Shown: positions 17,726 to 27,836, counted from the stretch's first letter. The stretch is 64,000 bases of DNA from Streptomyces tuirus (GCF_014701095.1 NZ_AP023439.1:7304001-7368000), one strand, 5' to 3'. Numbers and translations: made by a program. Notes: generated by a model not told the origin, from the letters alone.

Positions 17726-18298
17726 ATGGGACGAATCAGAACAGCATGCGTGACTCTCGCACTGGTGGGCGCCACGGTGGGCGTGGCGGCCGTCCCGGCC
17801 GGCGCGCAGTCCACCTCCCGCGCCACGGCGTGTCCGACCGGCTGGGGAAGCCTCGCCAAGACCGACGCCGGCGCCACGGTCGCACCGCTGACGAACGTCA
17901 GGACCGGCCGGCACACCTGCTTCGACCGGATGGTCGTCGACGTGCCCGGCGCGGGCAGCGGCGTCGGCTACCGGGTCCAGTACGTCGACCGGCTCCACCA
18001 GGACGGCTCGGGCCGCCGGATACCGGTGGCCGGCGGCGCCGTCATCGAGGTCCGGGTGTCCGCGCCCGCGTACGACCCCGAGACCGGCGCGGCCACGTAC
18101 CCCGGCCGGGTGGCGCGCCCCCTGCCGGGCGTGAACCTCACGGGGTACCGCACCTTCCGGGACACCCGGTTCGCCGGCAGCTTCGAGGGCGACACCCAGA
18201 TCGGGCTGGGCGTCCGGGCCCGCCTGCCCTTCCGGGTGCAGCAGCTCGACGACCGAGTCATCGTGGACGTCGCCCACAGCTGGACGGCCACGGGCTGA
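17726..18298 (+). CDS. Secreted AMIN-like domain protein
   Basis: A 190-residue exported protein. The signal peptide covers about residues 1-27 (RIRTACVTLALVGATVGVAAVPAGAQS, cleavage after AGA). The mature part contains paired beta-strand segments HTCFDRMVVDVPG and FRVQQLDDRVIVDVAHSW that match AMIN-like domains of actinobacterial secreted and lipoproteins, which are thought to bind cell-wall or surface components. There is no lipobox cysteine, so it should be released. The start is the ATG of MGRIRTAC; upstream sequence in the same frame is shadow of the divergent phosphatase region. Downstream lies a 480-base repeat-rich gap. Confidence 0.8.
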   Translation: MGRIRTACVTLALVGATVGVAAVPAGAQSTSRATACPTGWGSLAKTDAGATVAPLTNVRTGRHTCFDRMVVDVPGAGSGVGYRVQYVDRLHQDGSGRRIPVAGGAVIEVRVSAPAYDPETGAATYPGRVARPLPGVNLTGYRTFRDTRFAGSFEGDTQIGLGVRARLPFRVQQLDDRVIVDVAHSWTATG

Positions 18299-18778
18299 CG
18301 CGCGGCACCCGGCTGTACAGGCCGGGCGCCGGGGCCTGGGGCGGGCGCCAGGGTCGCGGTCTATGGGGCGGACGCCCGGCGTGCGCGCTCCATGGGCCGG
18401 ATGCCGGGGTCACGGACCGTCGGTCGGGTGCCTGGTGCACGGTCCGAGTGCCGGGGCGGTGGTGCGCGGCCGCGCGCGTGGGCCAGGGGGCGGGTGCCCG
18501 CCACCACGGTGCAGGGGCATCCGGCTCCCCCGGGCCAGGAGCCAGGGTCGCGGTCTACGGGGCGGACGCTTGGGGCGCGGTCCATGGGCCGAGTGCCAGA
18601 GCGTCGGCCCGTGGACCGGGTGCCAGAGCCTCGGCCCGTGGACCGGGTGCCGGAGCAGCCGTCCGTCGCCAGAGCGCCGGGTCCACGGGCGGGGTGCCCG
18701 GGCCACGGCCCGCCGGCCGGGCGGCTACAGCGCGGCCGGGGCACGGGCCACGCCGGTTGCCCGGCCCGGCGGTCCGCC
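18299..18778. repeat. Repeat-rich gene-free stretch with 27-bp tandem units
   Basis: The clearest part is three consecutive 27-bp units (18575-18601, 18602-18628, 18629-18655), the last two differing at only two bases. Flanking sequence holds degenerate copies, and a longer segment (GCCAGGGTCGCGGTCTA, then C or T variants) occurs near 18349 and 18543. Open frames through it are simple nine-residue repeats on both strands and are not convincing genes. Confidence 0.7.
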
Positions 18779-19864
18779 TCAGCCGCCGCGGAACCGGCCC
18801 AGTTCCTCCAGCGTCCGTGCCGCCGCACCGGCCAGCCGAGGCCGGTTGCGTACGAAGCGGCGGGCGGCCCGGGCGGGCTCCCGGCCCAGCCAGTGGGCTG
18901 CCCCGCCCGGTACCGGCCGCACCACCGCTCCCTCGTACACCCGCAGGTCGCGGGTCTTGAGCGACTCCTTGTAGCGGGCTGGACCGCTCCCCAGGTCGAC
19001 GGTCTCGACGCCGTCGGCCGCCGCGGCCTCCAGCATCCTCAACTGCAGCACGAGACCGGGGGAGTACTTGGCGAACGCGCGGTCGTACGCCGGGAACCAC
19101 CAGGACAGCACGGTGCGCGAGCGCAGCCCGAAGTGCGCGGCGACAGGCCGGTCCGCGGCGTACAGCACGGACAGCACCCCGCGGCACTCCGGCTCCTCGC
19201 TCTCCCCGAGCAGCCCCACCAGCCGGGTGATCCACTCCTGCGCGAACCGGTCCCGCCGGCCGGTGCGCCGGTACTGCGCCGATTTCCACTCCATCAGCGC
19301 CCGCAGCGCGGCGGGGTCCCGGGCGTCGTACACGAACCGCACCGGGCCGACCTGCCGGACCAGCTTGCGCTCCTTGGCCAGAGTCTGTCTGAGGAAGCCC
19401 GGTGACCGCGCCCGCAGCCGTCGCGTGTACGCCTCGAAGCCCTCGCCGATGTCGACGACCGGAGAGGCGAGCTCTTCGACCGCGTGCGGCACGAACACCT
19501 CCTGACCGGCTTCCAGATTGTCGAACTCCCAAGCCGACAGCCCGCAGACCCGTAACAGCCGGCGCGCGTCCAGCCGGATCCCCGGACGCAGCACCGCCCC
19601 CTGACTGTCGGACACCCCCAGGCCGACAGCCCGGCCCCGGCCCCACACCCCCACCTCGTACGGGAAGAACCCCACGGGGGAACCGTCGTCCAGCAGCACC
19701 GCCACCCTGACTCCCGGCCTGACCCGTCCCACCGCCACGGTGAACGCCGGATCGAGAAAGGGATTCGCCGGGGCGCCGGACTCCGTACGGATCTCCCGCC
19801 ACATCTTCTGCTCGTTCGGACCGAGTTCGTCCGGCCTCAGAACGAGAACGCGCTGTCCAGGCAA
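18779..19864 (-). CDS. CelD/BcsL-like (GNAT_6) acyltransferase
   Basis: A protein of about 361 residues with the double-GNAT architecture shared by FemAB and CelD/BcsL-like acyltransferases. The C-terminal GNAT half shows CRGVLSVLYAADRPVAAHFGLRSRTVLSWWFPAYDRAFAKYSPG and VETVDLGSGPARYKES, typical of PF13480 proteins that modify polysaccharides or cell-envelope components. The start is put at the TTG of LPGQRVLV because AGGAGG lies five bases before it; an ATG 18 bases upstream (19882) is possible but lacks a ribosome site. Substrate unknown; a role in envelope glycan modification is inference. Confidence 0.82.
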   Translation of the reverse strand: MPGQRVLVLRPDELGPNEQKMWREIRTESGAPANPFLDPAFTVAVGRVRPGVRVAVLLDDGSPVGFFPYEVGVWGRGRAVGLGVSDSQGAVLRPGIRLDARRLLRVCGLSAWEFDNLEAGQEVFVPHAVEELASPVVDIGEGFEAYTRRLRARSPGFLRQTLAKERKLVRQVGPVRFVYDARDPAALRALMEWKSAQYRRTGRRDRFAQEWITRLVGLLGESEEPECRGVLSVLYAADRPVAAHFGLRSRTVLSWWFPAYDRAFAKYSPGLVLQLRMLEAAAADGVETVDLGSGPARYKESLKTRDLRVYEGAVVRPVPGGAAHWLGREPARAARRFVRNRPRLAGAAARTLEELGRFRGG

Positions 19865-19980
19865 CTCTGCCTCCTGTGTCATCGGCATGGGGACACACGA
19901 AGGCCTGCACATCACCGCGATTCGGCACCAGGGCAGTACTCAGGCCGCACGGCGCAGGCCCTTGTCGGTACTGCCGTCCC

Positions 19981-20361
19981 TCAGCAGCGGAACGTCTGCA
20001 ACCGGGCAGCGCTCGGGGCGGATCCGACCGCCCCCGGACACGGTCCCGCTCCCGCCGCACGGAGGTCCGGGCCATCCCGGTCCGGCACGGAAGCGCCGGT
20101 CACCGCAGGGCTCACCCCGGCCGCCCCCACGGCAGCCCGCGGTGTCCGGGCCGCGGGCTGCCGCCCGGACGGCTCCTTTTCACACGGACACGGCTCCTCG
20201 GCCTCTCTGGCCCCCTCGGCCCCGGCACTCCACGCCGCGTCCGACTCCACCGCGGCCACGACTGCCGCGCGCCCCTCGCCCGCGAGCCCCGGGACGACGA
20301 GTTGCAGCAACAGCAGGCAGGCCACCAGACCCACCACCGCTGCCCAACGTCGCCGCACCAT
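19981..20361 (-). CDS. Small secreted hypothetical protein
   Basis: A 126-residue protein with a convincing signal peptide (MVRRRWAAVVGLVACLLLLQ then PGLAGEGRAA) and a low-complexity Ala/Gly/Pro-rich mature part that includes a CPCEKEPSG motif. AGGGG stands about five bases upstream of the ATG. No domain is recognised. The bias of the frame and the clean signal peptide argue for a real gene, but the mature region is poorly ordered and could be fast-evolving. It lies upstream of the acyltransferase gene on the same strand. Confidence 0.6.
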   Translation of the reverse strand: MVRRRWAAVVGLVACLLLLQLVVPGLAGEGRAAVVAAVESDAAWSAGAEGAREAEEPCPCEKEPSGRQPAARTPRAAVGAAGVSPAVTGASVPDRDGPDLRAAGAGPCPGAVGSAPSAARLQTFRC

Positions 20362-20582
20362 CAGACCCCTGACCTGCGTTCCGGCGGGGGAACACGGAGT
20401 GGACTCGACCCCAGGGCCGACGCCGGACCTGCCCCCCGACACGGCCGGCTGCGCCTTCCAGTAGGCCGAGCCCGACTCCACCCCGTCAAGCCCTGGTGTG
20501 ACGATTCGTCCCCTCGGCCGGTTGCCACCGGAAACCCAACGGAAAGCGCTGCCCTCCCCGAGGGGGTGTTCGGTCGCGGTGC

Positions 20583-21272
20583 TCAGTCGCTCGCGCTCAG
20601 CACCTCACCCGGCTTCGGCGCCCGTACGTTCAGTGGCTCGTCGAAGCCGCTGAACGACGTCGTGGTCTGCTGTGCGGCGCTCTTGTAGACCGTCTTCAGC
20701 AGATACGGCTCGCCCTCCCGGGCCACGTAGAAGGTGTACGTCCCTTCCTTGTCCGCCTTGTCGGTGACGATCAGTTCGATGGCCTCGGTGTCTCCGACGC
20801 GCGCGGATCCGCCCTTCTTCGCCGTGCCGAACGAGTCGAAGGGCCGTTCGCAGGAGGTGAGTCCGTTGCCCCCGGCGGGGGCCTGCTTCACGGGTGTCTT
20901 CACCCAGAGCCTCTGCTCGCCGGTGGCGCCCGGCTTGTTCTTCCACTTCTGGAGGTAGGCCCGGTCCGGACGGACGTAGTCGGTCTCGTCCAGGCGGATC
21001 TGCTCCAGCGTGCCGCCCTTGGACCAGGTCGTCCTCGACCGGCACCGGCTGTCCAGGTCGGTCACGAGGTGGCTGGTGACCGTGCCGCTGCTCGTGGTGC
21101 GGTTGGTGATGTCGACGGTGACGGAATCCAGCTTCCGCATCCTGGCGTTGGCCTCGTCGAGGATGTCGCCGGCGGATCTCTCCTCCTCGCCGCCGCCGGA
21201 CCCGCAGCCGGCCAGGGCCGCGCTCGCCAGCAGGCACAGCGCGGTCGTCGTCACGGTAGCCATGGCCCGCAC
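20583..21272 (-). CDS. Putative lipoprotein, LolA/LppX-like
   Basis: A 229-residue exported lipoprotein. The lipobox LAGC (Cys23) follows a short hydrophobic signal, and a Gly/Glu linker leads into a domain rich in beta strands (LDSVTVDITNRTTSSGTVTSHLV, TYTFYVAREGEPYLLKTVYKS). This layout resembles actinobacterial lipoproteins with a LolA/LppX-like half-barrel that carries a lipid. The start is a GTG at 21272; an ATG three codons later is equally acceptable. It stands alone, followed by the LLM gene upstream on the same strand. Ligand and partner are unknown. Confidence 0.8.
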   Translation of the reverse strand: MRAMATVTTTALCLLASAALAGCGSGGGEEERSAGDILDEANARMRKLDSVTVDITNRTTSSGTVTSHLVTDLDSRCRSRTTWSKGGTLEQIRLDETDYVRPDRAYLQKWKNKPGATGEQRLWVKTPVKQAPAGGNGLTSCERPFDSFGTAKKGGSARVGDTEAIELIVTDKADKEGTYTFYVAREGEPYLLKTVYKSAAQQTTTSFSGFDEPLNVRAPKPGEVLSASD

Positions 21273-21336
21273 GGAGCCCCCCTGTTGATCGTGTCCGCCG
21301 ATGATCAGCAGGGGAGCTTACCCGCCGGCTTCCGTG

Positions 21337-22383
21337 CTAGGTCTCGTGGACCAGCTCGATCGCCCTGCCGAGGGTGTCGAGCCGGTCGTCGAGGGTCTCC
21401 CCGGCCGGGTAGAGGCGGACCGTGTCCACCCCGGCGTCGCGCCAGACGCGCAGCCGCCGCCGGACCATCTCCTCCGTGCCGATGAGCGTCGTCGCCAGCA
21501 CTATCTCGTCGGTGACGAGACCTGCCGCACCGTCCCGGTCACCCGCCTGCCAGCGCTCGCGGACCTCCGCCGCGACCTCGGCCCAGCCCTGCCGGCTGTA
21601 GGCCCGGTTGTAGAAGTTGGTCGACGCGGAACCCATGCCGCCCAGGCTGAAGGCCAGTTCCTTCTTCCGCCCGGCGACCATGGCGGCCAGCGCCTCCTCG
21701 TCCCGGGCGAACGCGACCTCGGCGCCCTGGCAGACGTCGAACCCGGCACGCTCCCGGCCGGCGGCGGCCAGACCCTCGTCCAGGGGAGCGAAGTAGGCCT
21801 CCGCCGCGCCCTCGGGGACGAAGCTCGTGCCGAGCCAGCCGTCCGCGACCTGGCCGGTCAGCCGGAGCATGGCGGGGGACAGCGCGGCCAGATAGACGGG
21901 GACGGGGTGCTCGGCGCGCATGGAAAGCCGCATCGGCACCGCCTCCGCGCCGGGCAGCGGAATGCCGAACTCCGAGCCGCTGTAGGAGACTTTGCCGCCT
22001 CCGACCACCTGCCGCACGATCTCCACCGTCTCCCGCATCCGCGCCAGCGGACGGGCGAACGGCACCCCGTGCAGGCCCTCCATCACCTGCGGCCCGGACG
22101 GGCCGAGCCCCAGCAGGAACCGGCCGCCGGACAGGTTGGACAGGGTGATCGCCGTCTGCGCGAGGGCGACCGGCGTGCGCGTGCCGACCTGCATGACCCC
22201 CGAGCCGAGCAGCATCCGCTCCGTACGGGCGGCGTAGAAGCCCAGGGCGGACGGAGCGTCCGAACCCCAGGCCTCGGCCACCCAGCAGATGTCGAGCCCC
22301 AGCTTCTCGGCCTCCGTCACGAAGTCGGCCTGCCGGGACCAGGAGCCGAGGGCCGCCGCCTCGACGGTCGTCGCCGCGCGCAT
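21337..22383 (-). CDS. LLM class flavin-dependent oxidoreductase
   Basis: A 348-residue luciferase-like monooxygenase (TIM barrel). Typical blocks are EKLGLDICWVAEAWGSDA, GSGVMQVGTRTPVALAQTA, and the LSGGRFLLGLGPSGPQV loop. Many actinobacterial members use the deazaflavin F420 rather than FMN; the cofactor here is inferred. The start codon lies four bases after GGAGG and overlaps the stop of the upstream SRPBCC gene (ATGATG containing TGA), so the two are translationally coupled. Together they may act on one hydrophobic substrate. The chemical step is unknown. Confidence 0.9.
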   Translation of the reverse strand: MRAATTVEAAALGSWSRQADFVTEAEKLGLDICWVAEAWGSDAPSALGFYAARTERMLLGSGVMQVGTRTPVALAQTAITLSNLSGGRFLLGLGPSGPQVMEGLHGVPFARPLARMRETVEIVRQVVGGGKVSYSGSEFGIPLPGAEAVPMRLSMRAEHPVPVYLAALSPAMLRLTGQVADGWLGTSFVPEGAAEAYFAPLDEGLAAAGRERAGFDVCQGAEVAFARDEEALAAMVAGRKKELAFSLGGMGSASTNFYNRAYSRQGWAEVAAEVRERWQAGDRDGAAGLVTDEIVLATTLIGTEEMVRRRLRVWRDAGVDTVRLYPAGETLDDRLDTLGRAIELVHET

Positions 22384-22889
22384 CATGCCTCCGCCCGCTG
22401 CCTGATGTGCTCCAGCGTCGCGGTCATGCCCCGCTCGAACTCCCGCAGCCTCACGAACACGATCTTCTGCTCCTTCTCCGGCATGGCGTCGATCGCGAAC
22501 GACAGACCCGAACGGCCGGGCCCCATCCGCATCCACTGCGACAACACGGTCCCGCTGTCCTTCGGCTCGAGCCGGAACCGCCACACGGCACTGGGTTCGG
22601 CCGGGTCCCCCACCGCCCAGGCGAACTCCCGCTCCGGCTCGCACGCCACGACCGTCGACGTCGTCTCCCACTCCCCGAGCTGCTCGTGCCTGCTCCGGCC
22701 GGTGAACCGGGCCCCCACGGCCGGCCCGGACGCACCCTCGGCCCATCGCGCCGAGTGCAGCTCCTCGCTCATCTCCGGCATCCGCGTCACATCCGACACC
22801 AGCTCCCACACCCTCCCCGGCGGGGCGGCGACCCACGTCGTCACCTCGACCGTCGGTTGGTCCGCGTACCGCGCGCCCGTCCACTCCAT
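22383..22889 (-). CDS. SRPBCC family (START-like) protein
   Basis: A 168-residue protein of the Bet v1/START-like fold: the N-terminal strand (PTVEVTTWVAAPPGRVWELVSDVTRMPEMS) and a long C-terminal helix (KIVFVRLREFERGMTATLEHIRQ) are typical. Such proteins bind or cyclise hydrophobic compounds. The start is the ATG of MEWTGARY with GAGGAGG eleven bases upstream; the frame upstream is unlikely coding. It is the first gene of a two-gene unit with the overlapping LLM oxidoreductase. A 12-bp palindrome in its promoter suggests control by a dimeric regulator. Confidence 0.88.
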   Translation of the reverse strand: MEWTGARYADQPTVEVTTWVAAPPGRVWELVSDVTRMPEMSEELHSARWAEGASGPAVGARFTGRSRHEQLGEWETTSTVVACEPEREFAWAVGDPAEPSAVWRFRLEPKDSGTVLSQWMRMGPGRSGLSFAIDAMPEKEQKIVFVRLREFERGMTATLEHIRQRAEA

Positions 22890-23203
22890 CGCGTGCCGGC
22901 CTCCTCGTCGACAGGAACTGTGGCCACAGAGTTGCGTAATGAGACTCACCAGGTCAAGAGGGATTACGGTCCGCTGAGGTGAGGAGGCGTGCGGATGTCC
23001 CCCGGTGCGCGGAACCGCGCCGGCCGAGCCGCGTACGCTACCGATGGGTCCGCCCCCGAGGGACCGTCACGTCTGACGAGTCCGGCGGCGGGGGAGCCAT
23101 CGAGGATGGTGGTGGCAGTGCCGACGCGTCGGCGGGCACCATGGTCACGGCGGGGCACGGTCCGCGGGAGCCCGCCCGCGCCGGCCTTCGAGCGGAGGAC
23201 GAG
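22890..23203. other. Divergent intergenic region, 314 bases
   Basis: It holds the SRPBCC promoter at its left. The rest can be read as an open N-terminal extension of the lipid kinase but has no ribosome site and odd composition; I treat it as leader. No other structure was found. Confidence 0.5.
22918..22957 (-). promoter_or_regulatory. Promoter with 12-bp palindromic operator for the SRPBCC-LLM pair
   Basis: On the minus strand TTGACC (22952-22957) could be a -35, followed 18 bases on by AACTCT as a weak -10. The perfect palindrome CTGTGGCCACAG (22918-22929) overlaps the end of this -10 and the start of transcription, where a repressor would block. The binding protein is unknown. Confidence 0.4.
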
Positions 23204-24556
23204 ATGGGATCGGCGATGGACGAGCGGTTTCACCGCCGGCAGAGGTGGGCCGCCCGGGGCGCCCTGGCCGCGGCCGCACTGGCGGCGCTGCTGCCGCTCG
23301 TCTCCGGCGGACTGCGAGGACTGCTCCTGCTCGTGGCGGGCCTCGCGGGACTCGCCCTGACCGCGGCCGCGCTCTGGTGGGTGCTGTCCCGGCGGGGAGC
23401 GGTTCGCATCGTGTCGGCCGCGCTGGCCGTCGTCGCGCCCGTCGGCCTCATCACCCTCTTCGCCACCGCGAATCTGCTCTGGGTGGTCTTCGTCTCCCTG
23501 CTCCTGTGGTGCGCGGCGGTCTGGAGCGGCCGCTACGCCCTGCGCAGCACGGGCCTGCGGACCGTACGGGTCAAGGAGTACCGCACACCGCCGCCGCTGC
23601 GTCCCTTCCTGCTGCTCAACCCCCGCTCCGGCGGCGGCAAGGTCGAGAAGTTCAACCTGCGGGAGAAGGCCGAGGCACTGGGCGCGCAGGTCGTCCTGCT
23701 CGACCCGGACCAGCAGCACGACGTCACCGCCCTGGCCAAGGCCGCCGTGGCCGAGGGAGCCGACCTCCTGGGCGTCGCGGGCGGCGACGGCACCCAGGCC
23801 CTGGTCGCCGCCGTCGCCGCGGAGCACGGCCTGCCGTTCCTCGTCATCGCCGCCGGTACCCGCAACCACTTCGCCATGGACCTGGGCCTGGACCGGGACG
23901 ACCCCGCCACCTGCCTCGACGCCCTCACCGACGGCGTCGAACTCCGCGTCGACCTCGGGTTCGCCGACGACCACCCGTTCGTCAACAACGCCTCGTTCGG
24001 CGTGTACGGGGCCGTCGTCCAGAGCCCCGGCTACCGCGAGGACAAAGTGGGCGCGGCCCTGGAGCGCCTGCCCGACCTGCTCACCCGGCAGAGCGGCCCG
24101 CGTCTGACCGCCACCGCCGACGGCACCACCGTCGCCGACCCGCAGGCCATCCTGGTCAGCAACAACGCCTACCGCATGGACGACCCCTTCGGCTTCGGCC
24201 GGCGCGAGCGGCTCAACTCGGGGCGGCTGGGCGTGCTCGCCGTCCGCGTGGACAGTGCGGTGGAGGCCGCCGAACTCCTGCTGTCCCCGCGCCCGGAGGG
24301 GCTCACCGTGCTCACCGCCCAGCACGTCGTCATCGACGCCGACGAACCGCAGCTGGACGTCGGCCTCGACGGAGAGGCGCTCACCATGCCCGCTCCCGTC
24401 CACTGCCGCATCGCGCGCCGTGCCCTGCGCGTCCGGGTGCCCCGCGACCGTCCCGGAGTCCCCGAGGCGCCCCCGCGGCTCGACTGGCGCCGGCTGCGCA
24501 AGCTGGCCGCCGCCGTCGGGCGCACCGCCGTACCCACGCGCTCCGGGCGCGTCTAG
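23204..24556 (+). CDS. Diacylglycerol kinase family lipid kinase with N-terminal membrane domain
   Basis: A 450-residue protein. Residues about 15-110 hold three or four hydrophobic segments; the catalytic DAGK domain starts near residue 125 (PFLLLNPRSGGGKVEKFNL) and contains the nucleotide-binding GVAGGDGTQALVAAV motif and the AAGTRNHFAMDLG block. The C-terminal sandwich domain follows (NNASFGVYGAVVQ through PQLDVGLDGEAL). The family phosphorylates diacylglycerol, sphingoid bases or other lipids at the membrane. The start is the ATG at 23204 with GGAGG five bases upstream; the frame is open 75 codons further but without support. A strong shared terminator follows. Confidence 0.88.
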   Translation: MGSAMDERFHRRQRWAARGALAAAALAALLPLVSGGLRGLLLLVAGLAGLALTAAALWWVLSRRGAVRIVSAALAVVAPVGLITLFATANLLWVVFVSLLLWCAAVWSGRYALRSTGLRTVRVKEYRTPPPLRPFLLLNPRSGGGKVEKFNLREKAEALGAQVVLLDPDQQHDVTALAKAAVAEGADLLGVAGGDGTQALVAAVAAEHGLPFLVIAAGTRNHFAMDLGLDRDDPATCLDALTDGVELRVDLGFADDHPFVNNASFGVYGAVVQSPGYREDKVGAALERLPDLLTRQSGPRLTATADGTTVADPQAILVSNNAYRMDDPFGFGRRERLNSGRLGVLAVRVDSAVEAAELLLSPRPEGLTVLTAQHVVIDADEPQLDVGLDGEALTMPAPVHCRIARRALRVRVPRDRPGVPEAPPRLDWRRLRKLAAAVGRTAVPTRSGRV

Positions 24557-24617
24557 CGCCCGCAGGGGCATCACGCACGAGCGCTCCGGGCGTACCTGAG
24601 CGTCCGCGGGACCGTCA

Positions 24618-24662
24618 CGCACGAGGTCCCCCGCGCCGCGTGGGCGTGGGGGACCTCGTGCG
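24618..24662. terminator. Bidirectional terminator between the lipid kinase and monooxygenase genes
   Basis: Perfect 15-bp inverted repeat (24618-24632 and 24648-24662) with a 15-base loop, centred between two convergent genes. Confidence 0.8.
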
Positions 24663-24674
24663 TCGCGCCGTCGG

Positions 24675-25001
24675 TCAGACCTGCTTCGGCCCGGCCTGCT
24701 GCACCACCTCGAAGGACCACAGCGTGGAACCGCTCGCCGCGGGCTTCGGCCGTTCGCCGCCCTCGCCGCCGCCCTGGTGCGCGCTCTTCATCGGCCCCTC
24801 CATCCAGGCCTGGAACGACTCCTCGTCACGCCACCGCGTGTAGACGAGGTAGGTGTCGGTGCCCTCCACCGGGCGGAGCAGCTCGAACCACTCGAACCCG
24901 TCGGAGTGCTCCACGGCGTGCGCCCGGGAGGCGAACCGCTTCTCCAGCGTCTCCCGCTGCTCGGCGGGCACGGTCAGCACGTTGATCTTGACTACGCTCA
25001 T
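24675..25001 (-). CDS. Antibiotic biosynthesis monooxygenase (ABM) domain protein
   Basis: A 108-residue single-domain protein with the ferredoxin-like ABM fold: VVKINVLTVPAEQRETLEKRFASRAH, then DGFEWFELLRPVEGTDTYLVYTRW and the EESFQAWMEG helix. Members include small cofactor-free monooxygenases and haem-degrading enzymes of the IsdG/HmoB type; which applies here is unclear. The start is the ATG at 25001, with CAAGAT seven bases before it and no ribosome site, so leaderless initiation is likely. The C-terminal 30 residues (GGGEGGERPKPAASG...) form a short flexible tail. It is convergent with the lipid kinase. Confidence 0.85.
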   Translation of the reverse strand: MSVVKINVLTVPAEQRETLEKRFASRAHAVEHSDGFEWFELLRPVEGTDTYLVYTRWRDEESFQAWMEGPMKSAHQGGGEGGERPKPAASGSTLWSFEVVQQAGPKQV

Positions 25002-25193
25002 GCGCCCCATCTTGCCCGATGGCGCGTCCGCGCAGGATGAGCCCTCCACCTCGCCCCGCGTGCCGTCGCCCGAGTCGCCGTAGTCGCCGCAGCCGACCAG
25101 CACCACCCCGCCAGAACCCCGGCGACGCCCAAGGCGCACACCCGCCTGCCGTTCCCCGCCCCCGCCCATCGGACCAGCCCACGGGCGTCACGG

Positions 25194-25340
25194 TCAGTGG
25201 CGGCCCCTGAGCTTGCCGAGCAGACGCTGGGCCTGGGCCCGCTTGCGGGGGTCGGCCGCGGCCCGCCGCGCCTGGTCCACGGCCCGCCGCCCCTGCGGGC
25301 TCCGGGCGAACTGCTTGATGCGATCCAGCATTCCGGCCAT
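25194..25340 (-). CDS. Small basic protein, 48 residues
   Basis: A very short gene supported by an excellent ribosome site (AAGGAAGG, eight bases before the ATG). The product begins MAGMLDRIKQFARSP and ends LLGKLRGRH; it is strongly basic and predicted to be helical, with alternating Arg/Ala stretches. Similar short proteins are common in Streptomyces, but their function is unknown to me; nucleic-acid or membrane association is a guess from the charge. It is read away from the Ala-rich protein on the other side and towards the ABM gene. Confidence 0.7.
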   Translation of the reverse strand: MAGMLDRIKQFARSPQGRRAVDQARRAAADPRKRAQAQRLLGKLRGRH

Positions 25341-25478
25341 GACGCACCTTCCTTCCTGTCGCGCTGTCGCTTGCCTGTAGTGCGCGTACCCTGCCGAGGA
25401 CGTGCTCAGGCACGCCGTTGCCCGCTTGGCGCGCGACCGAATGTGTTTGCGGCCGGAGTCAGAGGCAAGTCGGTGTCC

Positions 25479-25907
25479 ATGACTGAAGAGAACAAGCGCA
25501 CGAATCAGAAGGCGACCACCGTACGGACCGCGGAGTCCAAGGCCCGCAGCACGGCGGACAAGGCCACCGCGCCCGCGTCCCAGGCGGCGAAGGGCGCCGC
25601 GGGCAAAGCCGGTGAGGCGGCGTCAGCCGCCAAGTCCGGCGCGGAGCGCTCCGCCGAGACAGCGAAGACGGCCGCACAGACCGCGGCCAAGGGCGTCGAG
25701 GCCGGCCGCCAGGCGGTCGTCACGGCCTCGGGCCACGTCGCGACCACGGCGAAGACGGCCTGGACGGTCATCGCCCACCGCAAGCTCGTGGCCGCGGGCG
25801 TCGGCGCCGGCCTGACCGCTTTGAGCGCCGCGTCCTACGCCGTCGGACGCCGCGCGGAACGCGGCGCGCACGGCCCCCTCACCCGCCTGACCGGCGGGCG
25901 GATCTGA
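25479..25907 (+). CDS. Alanine-rich helical protein with C-terminal hydrophobic segment
   Basis: A 142-residue protein dominated by Ala, Lys, Thr and Ser in a repeating pattern (SKARSTADKATAPASQAAKG, then more of the same) resembling LEA- or apolipoprotein-like amphipathic helices. A hydrophobic stretch near residues 105-125 (KLVAAGVGAGLTALSAASYAVG) could anchor it to the membrane. No enzymatic motif is present. The ATG at 25479 is used; its ribosome site is poor. It is divergent from the 48-residue gene and followed by a nested-hairpin terminator. A role in desiccation or envelope stress is speculation. Confidence 0.75.
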   Translation: MTEENKRTNQKATTVRTAESKARSTADKATAPASQAAKGAAGKAGEAASAAKSGAERSAETAKTAAQTAAKGVEAGRQAVVTASGHVATTAKTAWTVIAHRKLVAAGVGAGLTALSAASYAVGRRAERGAHGPLTRLTGGRI

Positions 25908-25946
25908 GCACGGCCGGCGCGATGGACGTGCCGGCATCAGGGGAGC

Positions 25947-25995
25947 AGGCGGCGCGACGCGCCACCGGGTGTTCCGGTGGTCCGTGGCGCCGCCT
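25947..25995 (+). terminator. Nested-hairpin terminator
   Basis: Outer 9-bp stem (25947-25955 and 25987-25995) encloses a 7-bp stem (25962-25968 and 25974-25980). It follows the Ala-rich gene by 40 bases and precedes phosphoglucomutase. Confidence 0.65.
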
Positions 25996-26137
25996 TCCCC
26001 GTGCTCCGAGCCGCTCCCCGACGCGCGGCCTGGCGCACATCCGTCCCTCACCGGGGTGCCCCCCTCGCGCTTCACCGCCGTGACGAGGAAGGATGAGACC
26101 GCACGCGAAGGATCGACCCATGCGGAGGAGCGGGCCC

Positions 26138-27778
<1,641 letters not shown>

Positions 27779-27791
27779 CCGCGGACACATC

Positions 27792-27824
27792 ACAGCCCGG
27801 GCCACCGCACGGGGCCCGGGCTGT
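27792..27824. terminator. Terminator between pgm and the DUF5949-like gene
   Basis: Perfect 12-bp inverted repeat (27792-27803 and 27813-27824) with a nine-base loop between convergent genes. Confidence 0.8.
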
Positions 27825-27836
27825 TCCCCTCGCGCG

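Noticed and set aside
18299..18778. Could the regular repeats be a CRISPR array?
   Set aside because: Units are contiguous tandem copies without spacers, and no cas gene is present. The same holds for the 45-bp array at 48.9 kb and the 41-bp array at 43.2 kb.
18361..18828. Minus-strand frame of nine-residue GTRSTGR-type repeats
   Set aside because: Arises from the 27-bp array; no ribosome site, no domain, and it overlaps the end of the acyltransferase gene.
22979..23203. A 75-residue N-terminal extension of the lipid kinase
   Set aside because: No ribosome site, no hydrophobic or domain pattern; the ATG at 23204 has GGAGG at ideal distance.
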